Part shown: piece after piece, positions 13,569-22,409 of the stretch
Layout: the number at the start of each line of letters is the position of its first letter
How positions within the stretch are numbered: position 1 is the first letter of the stretch
Assembly (NCBI GenBank): GCA_035551935.1
Contig: DASZMJ010000251.1
Location: forward strand, 1-29,305
Reading direction: 5' to 3'
Length of the DNA: 29,305 bases
Origin: DASZMJ01 sp035551935
GTDB taxonomy: Bacteria; Planctomycetota; Planctomycetia; Isosphaerales; Isosphaeraceae
The notes under the pieces: model-generated
Seen by the model: the letters and a program-made list of their open reading frames with translations, nothing else
What the model was told of the DNA's origin: nothing
Database searches by the model: none
Translations under genes and position numbers: made by a program

Positions 13569-15575
13569 TCATTGCGGGTCGTCGATCGACGCCACGACGG
13601 CATCGCCGGGGATCGTGGCGTCGACGTCGGGCGAGGTGTGGGGGCGCTTGCCGAGGATGTCCTCGAGCTCGGCGAGGGTCAGGACCTCGCGCTCGATGAG
13701 GGCCTCGGTGAGGCGCTCCATCTCGTCGCGGTGGTCCTCGAGGAGGCGATAGGCGCGGTCGTCGGCCTCGCGCAGGAGGCGGGTGACCTCCTCGTCGACG
13801 ATCCGGGCGGTCTGCTCGGAGTAGTCGCGGGGCTCGCTCATCTCGCGGCCGAGGAACGGGTGCTCCTCGGAGCCCTGGACGAAGACCGGGCCGACGCGCT
13901 CGCTCATGCCCCACTGGGTGACCATCATCCGGGCGAGGCGGGTGGCCTGCTTCAGGTCCAGGGCGGCGCCGGCGGTCAGCTCGCCGAAGATGAGTCGCTC
14001 GGCGGCGCGGCCGCCCATGGCGGTGACGAGGCGGGCCTGGACCTCGCTCTCGTTGATGCCGACGCGGTCCTCCTCGGGCAGGAAGTGGGTCACGCCCAGC
14101 GAGCGGCCGCGGGGGATGATCGTCACCTTGTGGACCGGGTCGGAGGCCGGGGTCAGCCAGGCGACCAGCGCGTGGCCGATCTCGTGGTAGGCCGTCAGCC
14201 GCTTGTCCTTGTCGGTGATGATCTCCTCGCGCTTGGCGCCCATGACGATCTTGTCGCGGGCGGCGTCGAGGTCCTTCATGTCGACCGCGACCTTGTCCTC
14301 GCGCGTGGCCAAGAGCGCGGCCTCGTTGACGAGGTTGGCCAGGTCGGCGCCGCTCATGCCGACGGTGCCGCGGGCGATGTAGTCGAGGTCGACGTCGTCG
14401 GCGAGCGGGACGTGTCGGGTGTGGACCTTGAGGATCTCCAGCCGCCCCTTCCGCGTCGGCCGGTCGACGGTCACGTGGCGGTCGAACCGGCCGGGGCGCA
14501 ACAAGGCCGGGTCGAGCACGTCGGGCCGGTTCGTCGCGGCCAGGACGATGACGCTCTCGTTCGGGCTGAAGCCGTCCATCTCGGTGAGGATCTGGTTGAG
14601 CGTCTGCTCGCGCTCGTCGTGGCCGCCCCCGAGCCCCGCGCCGCGGACGCGGCCGACGGCGTCGATCTCGTCGACGAACAGGATGCAGGGGCTGTTCTCC
14701 TTGGCGGTCTTGAACATGTCGCGGACGCGGCTGGCGCCGACGCCGACGAACATCTGGATGAACTCGCTGCCGGAGATCGAGAAGAACGGCACGCCCGCCT
14801 CGCCCGCCACGGCGCGGGCCAGAAGGGTCTTACCCGAGCCCGGCGGGCCGATGAGGAGCACGCCCTTGGGGATGCGGCCGCCGAGGCGCTGGAACTTCTC
14901 GGGGCTCTTGAGGAACTCGACGATCTCCTGGAGCTCGGCCTTGGCGTTCTCGAGGCCGGCGACCTGGTCGAAGGTGGTCCCCTGCTTCGACTTGTCGTGC
15001 CGCTTGGCCGGGGCCTTCACGAAGCTGCCGAGGATGCCGCCGTCGAACTGGTCGCGGGCCCGTCGCATCATCAGGCCCACCAGGACGATGACCAGGAGCA
15101 TCGGCAGCAGGAAGCTCAGCCAGATGAAGTTGGTGAGCCCCTGCGGCGGGGTGGGGTTGACCGTGACCTTCTGGCGCTTGACGCCCGCGGGGGTCTTCTC
15201 GCTCCGCAGGTCCTTGAGGACCGAGTCCAGCGCCCCCTCGGACGGGAAGTACGTGACGAAGTTCTTGACCTGCTTCAGGTCGGCGCCGCTCGGCCCGATC
15301 GCGTCGGCCGGGTTGCGCAGGACGCCGTGGACCTCGAGCCCGGAGATCTTCAGGCTCTCGACGTTGTCCTTGTCGACCTGATCGAGGAACCAGGGGCTGT
15401 AGCTGACCTCGGCGTCGGACTTGCCGATGACCTTCGGCCATTGCAGGACGAGGGCGACGAGCGCGACGACGACCACCAGCCAGACCCACGGGGGCCAGGG
15501 CGTCGCGCCGGGCGGGCCGGGCTTGCGGGCGTCGGGCCGGCGTCGGGGAGGTTCTTGCGTCGGACGATTGTCCAT
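13569..15575 (-). CDS. ftsH: ATP-dependent zinc metalloprotease FtsH
   Basis: The membrane-anchored AAA+ protease that unfolds and degrades membrane and regulatory proteins. Numbered from ATG 15575 (668 residues): membrane segment 30-46, an external domain of about 100 residues, membrane segment 149-170, Walker A GPPGSGKT (243-250), pore loop FVG (276-278), Walker B ILFVDEID (298-305), SRH arginines in RPGRFDR (360-366), zinc site HEIGH (464-468) and the third zinc ligand D540. The usual family motif is HEAGH; the Ala-to-Ile change keeps HExxH intact. Length is normal. The frame stays open upstream to 15836, but that part is Pro/Arg-rich without conservation; ATG 15575 gives the expected short cytoplasmic N-terminus, though its ribosome site is weak. 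The stop codon touches the ATTGCGG repeat region before pfkB. Confidence 0.96.
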   Translation of the reverse strand: MDNRPTQEPPRRRPDARKPGPPGATPWPPWVWLVVVVALVALVLQWPKVIGKSDAEVSYSPWFLDQVDKDNVESLKISGLEVHGVLRNPADAIGPSGADLKQVKNFVTYFPSEGALDSVLKDLRSEKTPAGVKRQKVTVNPTPPQGLTNFIWLSFLLPMLLVIVLVGLMMRRARDQFDGGILGSFVKAPAKRHDKSKQGTTFDQVAGLENAKAELQEIVEFLKSPEKFQRLGGRIPKGVLLIGPPGSGKTLLARAVAGEAGVPFFSISGSEFIQMFVGVGASRVRDMFKTAKENSPCILFVDEIDAVGRVRGAGLGGGHDEREQTLNQILTEMDGFSPNESVIVLAATNRPDVLDPALLRPGRFDRHVTVDRPTRKGRLEILKVHTRHVPLADDVDLDYIARGTVGMSGADLANLVNEAALLATREDKVAVDMKDLDAARDKIVMGAKREEIITDKDKRLTAYHEIGHALVAWLTPASDPVHKVTIIPRGRSLGVTHFLPEEDRVGINESEVQARLVTAMGGRAAERLIFGELTAGAALDLKQATRLARMMVTQWGMSERVGPVFVQGSEEHPFLGREMSEPRDYSEQTARIVDEEVTRLLREADDRAYRLLEDHRDEMERLTEALIEREVLTLAELEDILGKRPHTSPDVDATIPGDAVVASIDDPQ

Positions 15576-15675
15576 GAGTCGTGTTATCCCGAGGGAGTCG
15601 CGCCGGGCCGACGTGGGCCGGCGGCGGCGCGTGGCAGGGGCAGGCGGGTTGTATCGCTCGCGCGGCCCGTAACGA

Positions 15676-15681
15676 ATTGTA
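15676..15681 (-). promoter_or_regulatory. Candidate -10 element of ftsH
   Basis: TACAAT on the minus strand, about 100 bp before the ftsH start. No good -35 hexamer is visible at the proper distance. The same word is found upstream of the KaiC-type gene. The 295-bp gap between ftsH and trxB (15576-15870) otherwise shows no gene. Confidence 0.35.
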
Positions 15682-15870
15682 GCCGAACCGTCGAGCCAGG
15701 GGGGAGGGGGGATGCCGGAAAAGCGGGACGGCCGCGACCCTCCCCGGGGCGGTCGGGACCGGCCCAACCGCCTCCCGCCCAACACGTTGGGCACCGGCCC
15801 CGGCCCGCCGCCTCGCCCCGACGCGGGGACGGGCACCTCGAAGACTCGGAGCCAGTCCCCCAGCCCGTTC

Positions 15871-16902
15871 CTAATGCCCGACGTCGACCGCCTCGAGCCA
15901 CTTCTCGCAGTCCATCGCGGCGGCGCAGCCGGAGCCGGCGGCGGTGATGGCCTGGCGATAGTGGGTGTCGACGACGTCGCCGCAGCCGAAGACCCCCTCG
16001 ACGTTGGTGGCCGTGCCGAAGTTCGGGAAGTCCGAGGCGCGCCAGCGGTCGCCGCCGGCGCCGTCCCAGGCCAGCGCGGCGCGGGTCAGGAGGTAACCCT
16101 CGGGGGTCGTGGCGAGCTGGCCCTCGAAGACCCTGGTATTCGGGACGTGGCCGATGGCCAGGAAGAGGCCGTCGAGCTTCAGGTCGCGGACGCCGCCGTC
16201 GACGGTCGAGCGGAGCTTGACGCCTTGCAGGACCTTGTACGGCTTCGTCTCGCCGAAGACGTCGACGACCTCGGCGTTCCAGGCGTAGTCGATCTTGGGG
16301 TTCTTGCGGAGGCGGTCCTGCATGATCTTGGAGGCGCGGAGCGCGTCGCGGCGGTGGATCAGCGTGACCTTCTCGGCGTAGCGGGTCAGGAAGGTCGCCT
16401 CCTCGACGGCCGAGTCGCCGCCGCCGACGACGGCGATCTGCTTGCCGCGGTAGAAGTGGCCGTCGCAGGTGGCGCAGGTGCTGACCCCCTCGCCCTGGAA
16501 CGGGCCCTCGACGCCGAGCCAGCGGGCCGAGGCGCCGGTGGCGACGATCAGGGCGTCGGCCTCGTAGTCGCGGGCCGTGCCGCTGGTGGCGCTGCCGGAG
16601 GGGTCGTCGGTGGTCCGGACGCGGAACGGCCGGCGCGACAGGTCGACCGTCACGGCGGTCTCGTAGCGGCAGTCGGCGCCGAAGCGCTGGGCCTGCCGGC
16701 GCATCAGGTCCATGAGGTCGGGGCCGTTGATCCCCTCGGGGAAGCCCGGGAAGTTGTCGACGGCCGTCGTCAGCGTCAACTGGCCGCCGGGCTCGCGGCC
16801 CTCGAACACCAGGGGGGCCAGGTTCGCCCGCGCGGCATACAACGCGGCCGTCAAGCCGGCGGAGCCCGAACCGATCACGATCACCGCGGAGTGTGCCATC
16901 AT
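15871..16902 (-). CDS. trxB: Thioredoxin reductase (NADPH, FAD)
   Basis: A flavoenzyme that passes electrons from NADPH to thioredoxin in the cytoplasm. In 343 residues the low-molecular-weight TrxB pattern is complete: FAD site GSGSAG (11-16), redox pair CATC (C143, C146), NADP site GGGDSAVEEA (160-169) followed by HRRD (183-186), and the second FAD motif GCGDVVD (306-312). Length is slightly above the usual 310-330, owing to a short Ser/Thr-rich insert near 98-112 and a loop near 279-290. Two ATGs stand in tandem at 16902 and 16899; GAGGG lies just upstream and gives a better distance to the second. It is divergent from csrA. No thioredoxin gene is adjacent. Confidence 0.95.
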   Translation of the reverse strand: MMAHSAVIVIGSGSAGLTAALYAARANLAPLVFEGREPGGQLTLTTAVDNFPGFPEGINGPDLMDLMRRQAQRFGADCRYETAVTVDLSRRPFRVRTTDDPSGSATSGTARDYEADALIVATGASARWLGVEGPFQGEGVSTCATCDGHFYRGKQIAVVGGGDSAVEEATFLTRYAEKVTLIHRRDALRASKIMQDRLRKNPKIDYAWNAEVVDVFGETKPYKVLQGVKLRSTVDGGVRDLKLDGLFLAIGHVPNTRVFEGQLATTPEGYLLTRAALAWDGAGGDRWRASDFPNFGTATNVEGVFGCGDVVDTHYRQAITAAGSGCAAAMDCEKWLEAVDVGH

Positions 16903-16965
16903 GCCCTCGCCAGCAGGTTGGACCGGCCCGACGGCCCGTGGGCGGCGCGGGCCCCTCGACCGGGA

Positions 16966-16971
16966 ATTATC
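16966..16971 (-). promoter_or_regulatory. Candidate -10 element of trxB
   Basis: GATAAT on the minus strand, about 65 bp before the trxB start. Upstream TTTTCG/CTCGCT is a poor -35. The site lies in the 236-bp divergent region shared with csrA (16903-17138), in which no gene is seen. Confidence 0.3.
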
Positions 16972-17138
16972 CCAGGCCGGCCCCCGAAAAGCGAGCGGGC
17001 CGGCCGCCGGCGCCGGACCGCGGTTCGTGATCTAAGGTTGCTTTGAGGGACCCCCGGACCGCGACGGCCGACGGCGCCCAGGCCCGGCGACGAGCGGCCG
17101 GGGCCGCGACCGACGGGGGACCATCGAGGAACCGCGAC

Positions 17139-17453
17139 ATGTTGGTGTTGACCCGGAAGCTCATGGAGCGGCTGTACATCGGCGACGACATCTGCGTCAC
17201 CGTCGTCCGGCTCGAAGGGGGCCAGGTCCGACTCGGGATCGATGCGCCCCGGCACATCTCGATCGTGCGGGCCGAGCTCGACCCGAAGCGCGCCGAGGGC
17301 TTCGAGCCCCGCGCCGCCCGGACCACGATCGCCCCGGCGCCGCACGCGCCGGCGCCGCTGGCCCCGGCCCCGTTGGCCGCGAGGCCCGAGCTCAGGCCGG
17401 CTCGGCCCGAGCTTCCCGGAAGCGGTATCCGACGCCGCGGACCGTCTCGATGA
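17139..17453 (+). CDS. csrA: Carbon storage regulator CsrA with C-terminal extension
   Basis: An RNA-binding post-transcriptional regulator that binds GGA motifs near ribosome sites. Residues 1-55 are typical CsrA: MLVLTRKLMERLYIGDD, VTVVRLEGGQVRLGI, then DAPRHISIVRAEL with the conserved RNA-contacting Arg. The family is usually about 60-75 residues; this one has 104, with a tail from about 60 rich in Ala, Pro and Arg (APAPLAPAPLA, RPELRPARPEL). The start is firm: GAGGA at 17126-17130 is 8 nt before ATG 17139. The last 62 bp (17392-17453) overlap, on the opposite strand, the conserved end of the phoB-type gene, so the tail looks like read-out into neighbouring coding DNA. No fliW or flagellar gene is adjacent. 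Targets are unknown. Confidence 0.9.
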   Translation: MLVLTRKLMERLYIGDDICVTVVRLEGGQVRLGIDAPRHISIVRAELDPKRAEGFEPRAARTTIAPAPHAPAPLAPAPLAARPELRPARPELPGSGIRRRGPSR

Positions 17454-18099
17454 GGTCGGCGCCGGTGCCGAGCTTCTTCCGGAGGCTCTTGATGTGCACG
17501 TCGATGGTCCGCTCCAGGACCATCGCGTCCTCGCCGATGGCGGCGTCCATCAACTCGTGACGGGTGAAGGCGCGGCCCGCCTGCCGCAGCAGGACCTCCA
17601 GCAGGCGGAACTCCGTCGGCGTCAGCGTCAGCTCGTGGTCCTTGTAGAGCGCGCGGTGCCGGTGGCGGTCGATGACGACACCGAGCGACTCGACCACCGC
17701 GCCCGTCGGCGTCTCGTCCTGCGCCTGCCGGCGGCGCAGCTCCTTCTTGATCCGCTGGATCAGGACCTTCATCTTGTATGGCTTGGTCACGTAGTCGTCG
17801 GCCCCGACCGCCAGGCCGACCAGCTCGTCGGTCTCCTCGGCCTTGGCCGTGACCATGATGATCGGGGTGTCGCGGGTCTGCGGGCTCGCCCGCAGCTCGC
17901 GGCAGACGTCCAGGCCCGGCTTCAGGGGGAGCATCAGGTCGAGCACGATCAGGTCGGGCAGCTTCAACTGCGCCTGCCGCTGCCCCTCCTTGCCGTCGTG
18001 TGCCATCAGGACGTCGAACCCCTCGCGCTCGAGGTTGTAGGCCAGCACCTCGGCCAAGGACCGCTCGTCTTCGACGATCAGGATCTTCGGCTTGGGCAT
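17392..18099 (-). CDS. phoB: PhoB/PhoP-type response regulator (OmpR family)
   Basis: A DNA-binding response regulator of 235 residues. The receiver (4-120) has acidic pair E10-D11, phospho-acceptor D54 (LIVLDLMLP), T84 and K106. The winged-helix domain (about 138-228) has TLTPTEFRLLEVL, the recognition region RTIDVHIKSLRKKL and the terminal RGVGYRF. Sequence fits PhoB/PhoP, and the neighbourhood (pst operon, same strand) and shared CTTCA repeats upstream of this gene and of pstS support a phosphate-starvation role. I start at ATG 18099 because the predicted -10 (18146-18151) would place transcription start near 18139, ruling out ATGs at 18147 and 18165; no ribosome site is evident. Its partner kinase PhoR is not in the window. 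The 3' end overlaps csrA by 62 bp. Confidence 0.87.
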   Translation of the reverse strand: MPKPKILIVEDERSLAEVLAYNLEREGFDVLMAHDGKEGQRQAQLKLPDLIVLDLMLPLKPGLDVCRELRASPQTRDTPIIMVTAKAEETDELVGLAVGADDYVTKPYKMKVLIQRIKKELRRRQAQDETPTGAVVESLGVVIDRHRHRALYKDHELTLTPTEFRLLEVLLRQAGRAFTRHELMDAAIGEDAMVLERTIDVHIKSLRKKLGTGADLIETVRGVGYRFREARAEPA

Positions 18100-18145
18100 G
18101 TCGGGCGTCGTGGTCGATTGCCGGTCGTCCCTGGGATCGAGATCC

Positions 18146-18200
18146 ATTCTAGCCGATCGAGACATGGGGGTCGTGAAGAGCGGATGAAGCGACCATGAAG
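18146..18200 (-). promoter_or_regulatory. Pho box and promoter of the phoB-type gene
   Basis: On the minus strand three 11-bp units stand head to tail: CTTCATGGTCG (18190-18200), CTTCATCCGCT (18179-18189) and CTTCACGACCC (18168-18178). A degenerate fourth unit (18157-18167) and 5 bp then lead to TAGAAT (18146-18151), a good -10. PhoB/PhoP boxes elsewhere are 11-bp direct repeats (CTGTCAT in enterics, GTTCACC in Streptomyces) placed upstream of the -10, so this is best read as an autoregulatory Pho box. Confidence 0.75.
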
Positions 18201-18214
18201 AAGCCGCCGCGCGG

Positions 18215-19399
18215 TCAGCCCAGGCCGGCCAGCCGGGCGACGCAGCGGGCAAGGACCCGGACGCCGACGGCCAGGGCCCGCTCGTCGAGGTCGAACTCGG
18301 GCGAGTGCAGGTGCTGCCGCGGCCTACCTTCGGTGGCGACGCCGAGCCGGAGCATGCAGCCGGGCACGCGGGCGAGGTAGGCCGAGAAGTCCTCGCCGCC
18401 GAGCCCCGCCGACGCGATCGGCACGACGTTCTCCGGCCCCACGACCTCGCCGGCCGCGGCGGCGCAGGCCGACGTGACGCCCGGGTCGTTGACCACCGGG
18501 TCGAGCCGGTCGCTGAAGGCGACCTCCAGCCGCGCCTCGGTGGCCTCGGCCACGCCCCGGGCGATCGCCTCGATCCGGGCCTTCACCCCTTCGGAGACGG
18601 CGCGGTCGAGGGTCCGGATCGTGCCGCGAATGGTGGCGCGGTCGGGGATGACGTTGTTGCTGGTGCCGGCGTGGAACGAGCCGAAGGTGACGACGATCGG
18701 CTCGCGCGAGTCGAACGCGCGCGGCACGTCCAGGTACACCGAGCCGATGAACCGGACGGCCGCCGCGATCGGGTCGATCGCCCGGCACGGCCGCGCCGCG
18801 TGCCCGCCGCGGCCGATCACCGTGACCTCGACGTCGTCGCACGAGGCCGTGAGCACCCCCGATCGCTGGCCGATCGTGCCGAGGCCGAGGCTCGGGTCGA
18901 CGTGCAGGGCGACGATCGCCCGGACCCCCTCGACCGCCCCCGCGGCGACCATCTCCTCGGCCCCCGCGCCGACCTCCTCGGCCGGCTGGAGGATCGCCCG
19001 CCAGGGGACCGGCCGCGGCCAGCGGTCGCGGAGGCGATGCAATGCCAGGGCCGCGCCGAGCACCATCGTCGCGTGGGCGTCGTGGCCGCAAGCGTGCATC
19101 ACGCCGTTGCGCTTCGAGCGATAGGGGACGTCGTTGGCCTCGTCGATCCGCAAGGCGTCGATGTCCCCCCGGATCGCCACCACCGGGCCCGCGGCCGCCG
19201 GGCCGGCGATCAGGCCTCGCCCGGTCGGCGGGATCGTCAGCGGGATGCCCTCGTCCCGGAGCCGATTGGCCAGGAACCGCGTCGTCTCGTATTCCTCCCG
19301 GCTCGGCTCCGGGTTCTCGTGCAGGTGCCGCCGGACGGCCACCAGTTCCCCGCCGATCGCGGCGACCTCGTCGTCGAGCTCCGCGCGCCAGTCATGCAT
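18215..19399 (-). CDS. M20-family amidohydrolase (hippurate hydrolase / N-acyl-amino-acid deacylase type)
   Basis: A metal-dependent amidohydrolase of peptidase family M20D, which removes acyl groups from amino acids or small peptides. In 394 residues (normal length) the metal site is complete: HACGHDAH (H102, C104, H106, H109), PAEEVGAGAEEM with E141/E142, H166, and the late HSPEFDLDE. The start motif RRHLHENPE (24-31) is typical. The dimerisation domain lies between about 180 and 300. ATG 19399 gives the family's usual N-terminus; an open frame reaches 19585 but would translate through a large hairpin. It lies between pstB and phoB on the same strand. A link to phosphate is not obvious, so it may simply sit there. 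Substrate unknown. Confidence 0.9.
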   Translation of the reverse strand: MHDWRAELDDEVAAIGGELVAVRRHLHENPEPSREEYETTRFLANRLRDEGIPLTIPPTGRGLIAGPAAAGPVVAIRGDIDALRIDEANDVPYRSKRNGVMHACGHDAHATMVLGAALALHRLRDRWPRPVPWRAILQPAEEVGAGAEEMVAAGAVEGVRAIVALHVDPSLGLGTIGQRSGVLTASCDDVEVTVIGRGGHAARPCRAIDPIAAAVRFIGSVYLDVPRAFDSREPIVVTFGSFHAGTSNNVIPDRATIRGTIRTLDRAVSEGVKARIEAIARGVAEATEARLEVAFSDRLDPVVNDPGVTSACAAAAGEVVGPENVVPIASAGLGGEDFSAYLARVPGCMLRLGVATEGRPRQHLHSPEFDLDERALAVGVRVLARCVARLAGLG

Positions 19400-19509
19400 C
19401 GATTGGATTTGCTCTTTCCCATAAGATAAACCGGACGAGCCCCGACTGGGGTTCTCCGTCGCTATGGTCGCCTCCCCCCCAATTGTAGCAGGCTTCCCCA
19501 ATTGTTGTA

Positions 19510-19568
19510 GGGCGTGTGCAACACGCCATCCCTCGTCTCCGGAGGGAGATGGCGCGTTGCACACGCCC
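19510..19568. repeat. Long hairpin-forming inverted repeat after pstB
   Basis: Arms of 21 bp (19510-19530, starting GGGCGTGTGCAACACG, and 19548-19568) match with one mismatch. Inside, CCTC (19531-19534) can pair with GAGG (19542-19545), leaving a 7-base loop. It lies 55 bp past the pstB stop, before the M20 gene on the same strand. There is no T-run. It may be a dispersed repeat unit, a 3'-end stabiliser of the pst message or a terminator aided by Rho. Confidence 0.7.
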
Positions 19569-19622
19569 GACTCGATGGCGCCCAACGAGGCCGTGAGGAT
19601 CGACCCGGGGAACCGGCGTCGC

Positions 19623-20471
<849 letters not shown>

Positions 20472-20502
20472 AAAAGGTCCGATCTTCGATCGGCCGGGCG
20501 GC

Positions 20503-21456
20503 TCAGGCCCGGGGCTGCCGGGCGTGGCGGTGTCGGATCAGGATCGCGGCGGCGTTCATGCTCAGGAGGAGGACCAACAGGACCAGGATGCCGCCGGCGG
20601 CGACGGATTGGAAGGCCGGCGAGGGATCGCGGGCGTCGTTGTAGATCTCGACCGGCAGGGCGGTGTAGAAGCTCGACGGGCCCTTCGGGACGACCAGGAT
20701 CGACCCGGCCGCCCCGACCAACAGCAGCGGCGCCGTCTCGCCGATGGCGCGGGAGAGGGCCAGGATCGTCCCGGTCAGGATGCCCGCGAGGCTCGACGGC
20801 AGGACGTGGTCGCGGACGACCTGCCAGCGCGTCGCCCCCAGCGCCAGCGCCGCCTGCCGCAGCGACGGCGGCACGGCCCGGAGCGCCTCCTGGGTGGCGA
20901 TGACGATCACCGGCAACACGAGCAGGCCGAGCGTCAGCGCCCCGGCCCAGAGGGTCTTGCCCAGGGCCAGCCGCTCGGCGCCGAAGGCCCGGACGAAGAC
21001 GGCCAGGCCGAGGATGCCGTAGACGATCGACGGCACCCCCGCGAGGTTGGCGATGTTGACCTGGATCGCCCGCCGCAACCGGCCCGCCGGCGCGAACTCC
21101 TCGAGATAGACCGCCGCCCCGACCCCGACCGGGATCGAAAACGCGGCCACCAAGCCCAGGAGCCAGAGGCTCCCGTAGATCCCCACCTTGAACCCGGAGC
21201 GCGTCGGGTCGCTCGACGACCGTTTGCTCGCGAGGTCCAGCAGATGACCCGGCAGCGCGCCGATGGCCATCGGCGCGCCGAGGCCGCCGTCGGGACGCGG
21301 GCGCCGGCGGGCCTGGTGCAGGACCGAGCCGAGCAGGATCGCCAGGACGACCACGCCGGTCAGCGTCGCCGCGAGGCAGGCGAGGCCGAAAGCGCCGCCC
21401 AGGAACCGTCGGGTCCCGCGCCGGACCGCGAATTGCCCCGAGCCGCGGTCGCTCAA
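20503..21456 (-). CDS. pstA: Phosphate ABC transporter permease PstA
   Basis: One of the two membrane channel subunits of the phosphate importer. In 317 residues there are about six hydrophobic segments (first near FGLACLAATLTGVVVLAILL, last near AAGGILVLLVLLLSM) and the ABC-permease coupling loop GATRWQVVRDHVLPSSLAGI followed by SRAIGETAPLL, which matches PstA. The start is the TTG at 21456: it overlaps the pstC stop as TTGA, and GGGAGG lies 7 nt upstream, an ideal ribosome site. The open frame continues far upstream (to 22416), but that part is only a shadow of pstC. Translation is thus coupled to pstC. Confidence 0.93.
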   Translation of the reverse strand: MSDRGSGQFAVRRGTRRFLGGAFGLACLAATLTGVVVLAILLGSVLHQARRRPRPDGGLGAPMAIGALPGHLLDLASKRSSSDPTRSGFKVGIYGSLWLLGLVAAFSIPVGVGAAVYLEEFAPAGRLRRAIQVNIANLAGVPSIVYGILGLAVFVRAFGAERLALGKTLWAGALTLGLLVLPVIVIATQEALRAVPPSLRQAALALGATRWQVVRDHVLPSSLAGILTGTILALSRAIGETAPLLLVGAAGSILVVPKGPSSFYTALPVEIYNDARDPSPAFQSVAAGGILVLLVLLLSMNAAAILIRHRHARQPRA

Positions 21457-22409
21457 TGGTAGGCCTCCCGATAGCGCCGCAGGACCAGCCCCGAGAGGAC
21501 GTTCAACGCCAGGGTCAGCACGAAGAGCGTGGCCCCGACGGCGAACAGCGACAGGTATTCGGGCGACCCGTACCGCGCCTCGCCGCCGGTGACGGCGACG
21601 ATGTACGCCGTCATCGTCTGCATGGACGTTAATGGGTTCATCGTCAATCGCCGGGCGCTGCCGGCGGCCAGGACGACGGCCATCGTCTCGCCGATCGCCC
21701 GGCTGACGGCGAGGATGAACGACGCCATGACCCCCGAGAGCCCCGCCGGCACGACGACCCGCGTCGCGACCTCGAACTTCGTCGCCCCCAGGCCGTAGGC
21801 CGCCTCGCGCAGGCCGCGCGGGACCGCCGAGAGGACGTCCTCGCTCAGCGACGAGACCATCGGGATGATCATCACCCCGACGACGATGCACGCGCTCAGG
21901 GCGTTGAACGTCTCGACCCGGAGGCCCAGGGGCTCCAGCACCGCCTTGAGCGCGGGCGTCACCAGCAAGAGCCCGAGGTAGCCGTAGACGATCGTCGGCA
22001 CGCCGGCCAGCAGCTCCAGCGTCGGCTTCAGGACCGCCCGCAAGCCCCTGGGGGCGTATTCGCTCAGGTAGATCGCGCTGAGCAGGCCGATGGGCAGCGC
22101 GATCAGCGACGACCCGGCGGCGATGACGAACGTGCCCCAGATCAAGGGGAGGATGCCGTACTCCCCCGCCTCGGGGTTCAGCTCGGTGCCGAAGAGGAAG
22201 CCGACCAGGCCCACCCCCGACTGCCGGAAGAACTCGATCGCCTCGGCCCCGAGGACCACGACGATGCCGGCCGTCGTCAGGACCGTCACCGAGGAGCAGG
22301 CCAGCAGCAAGGCCGGCACGACCGCCCCCTGGCCGCGCTGCCAGATCGAGGGCCCGGCCCAGCGCCGCGGCCGGGCGAGCCCCCGAGCCGTCGCCTCGAT
22401 CGGGGTCAA
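21453..22409 (-). CDS. pstC: Phosphate ABC transporter permease PstC
   Basis: The second channel subunit of the phosphate importer, 318 residues with about six membrane segments. Family marks are GILPLIWGTFVIAA, LELLAGVPTIVYGYLGL, the coupling loop GATKFEVATRVVVPAGLSGV and SRAIGETMAVVLAAG. The start is inferred to be the TTG at 22409, whose TTGA overlaps the pstS stop, giving a short charged N-terminus before the first membrane helix (AVVPALLLACSSVTVLTTAG). AAAGG lies about 12 nt upstream, a weak site, so coupling to pstS translation is likely. Upstream open frame to 23033 is a pstS shadow. The 3' end overlaps pstA in the same TTGA fashion. Confidence 0.92.
   Translation of the reverse strand: MTPIEATARGLARPRRWAGPSIWQRGQGAVVPALLLACSSVTVLTTAGIVVVLGAEAIEFFRQSGVGLVGFLFGTELNPEAGEYGILPLIWGTFVIAAGSSLIALPIGLLSAIYLSEYAPRGLRAVLKPTLELLAGVPTIVYGYLGLLLVTPALKAVLEPLGLRVETFNALSACIVVGVMIIPMVSSLSEDVLSAVPRGLREAAYGLGATKFEVATRVVVPAGLSGVMASFILAVSRAIGETMAVVLAAGSARRLTMNPLTSMQTMTAYIVAVTGGEARYGSPEYLSLFAVGATLFVLTLALNVLSGLVLRRYREAYH

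Noticed and set aside
9367..13752. A 1461-codon plus-strand open frame crossing the kinase, KaiC-type and pfkB genes
   Set aside because: It is Arg/Ser/Ala-rich, has no domain and crosses several gene borders. It mirrors well-recognised minus-strand genes.
13572..15947. Plus-strand open frame of 791 codons opposite ftsH
   Set aside because: The minus strand encodes complete FtsH with all catalytic motifs; the opposite frame is Val/Ala/Glu-rich shadow.
18165..18252. Longer N-terminus for the phoB-type regulator
   Set aside because: It would be translated from the Pho box and upstream of the predicted transcription start, and is not conserved in response regulators.
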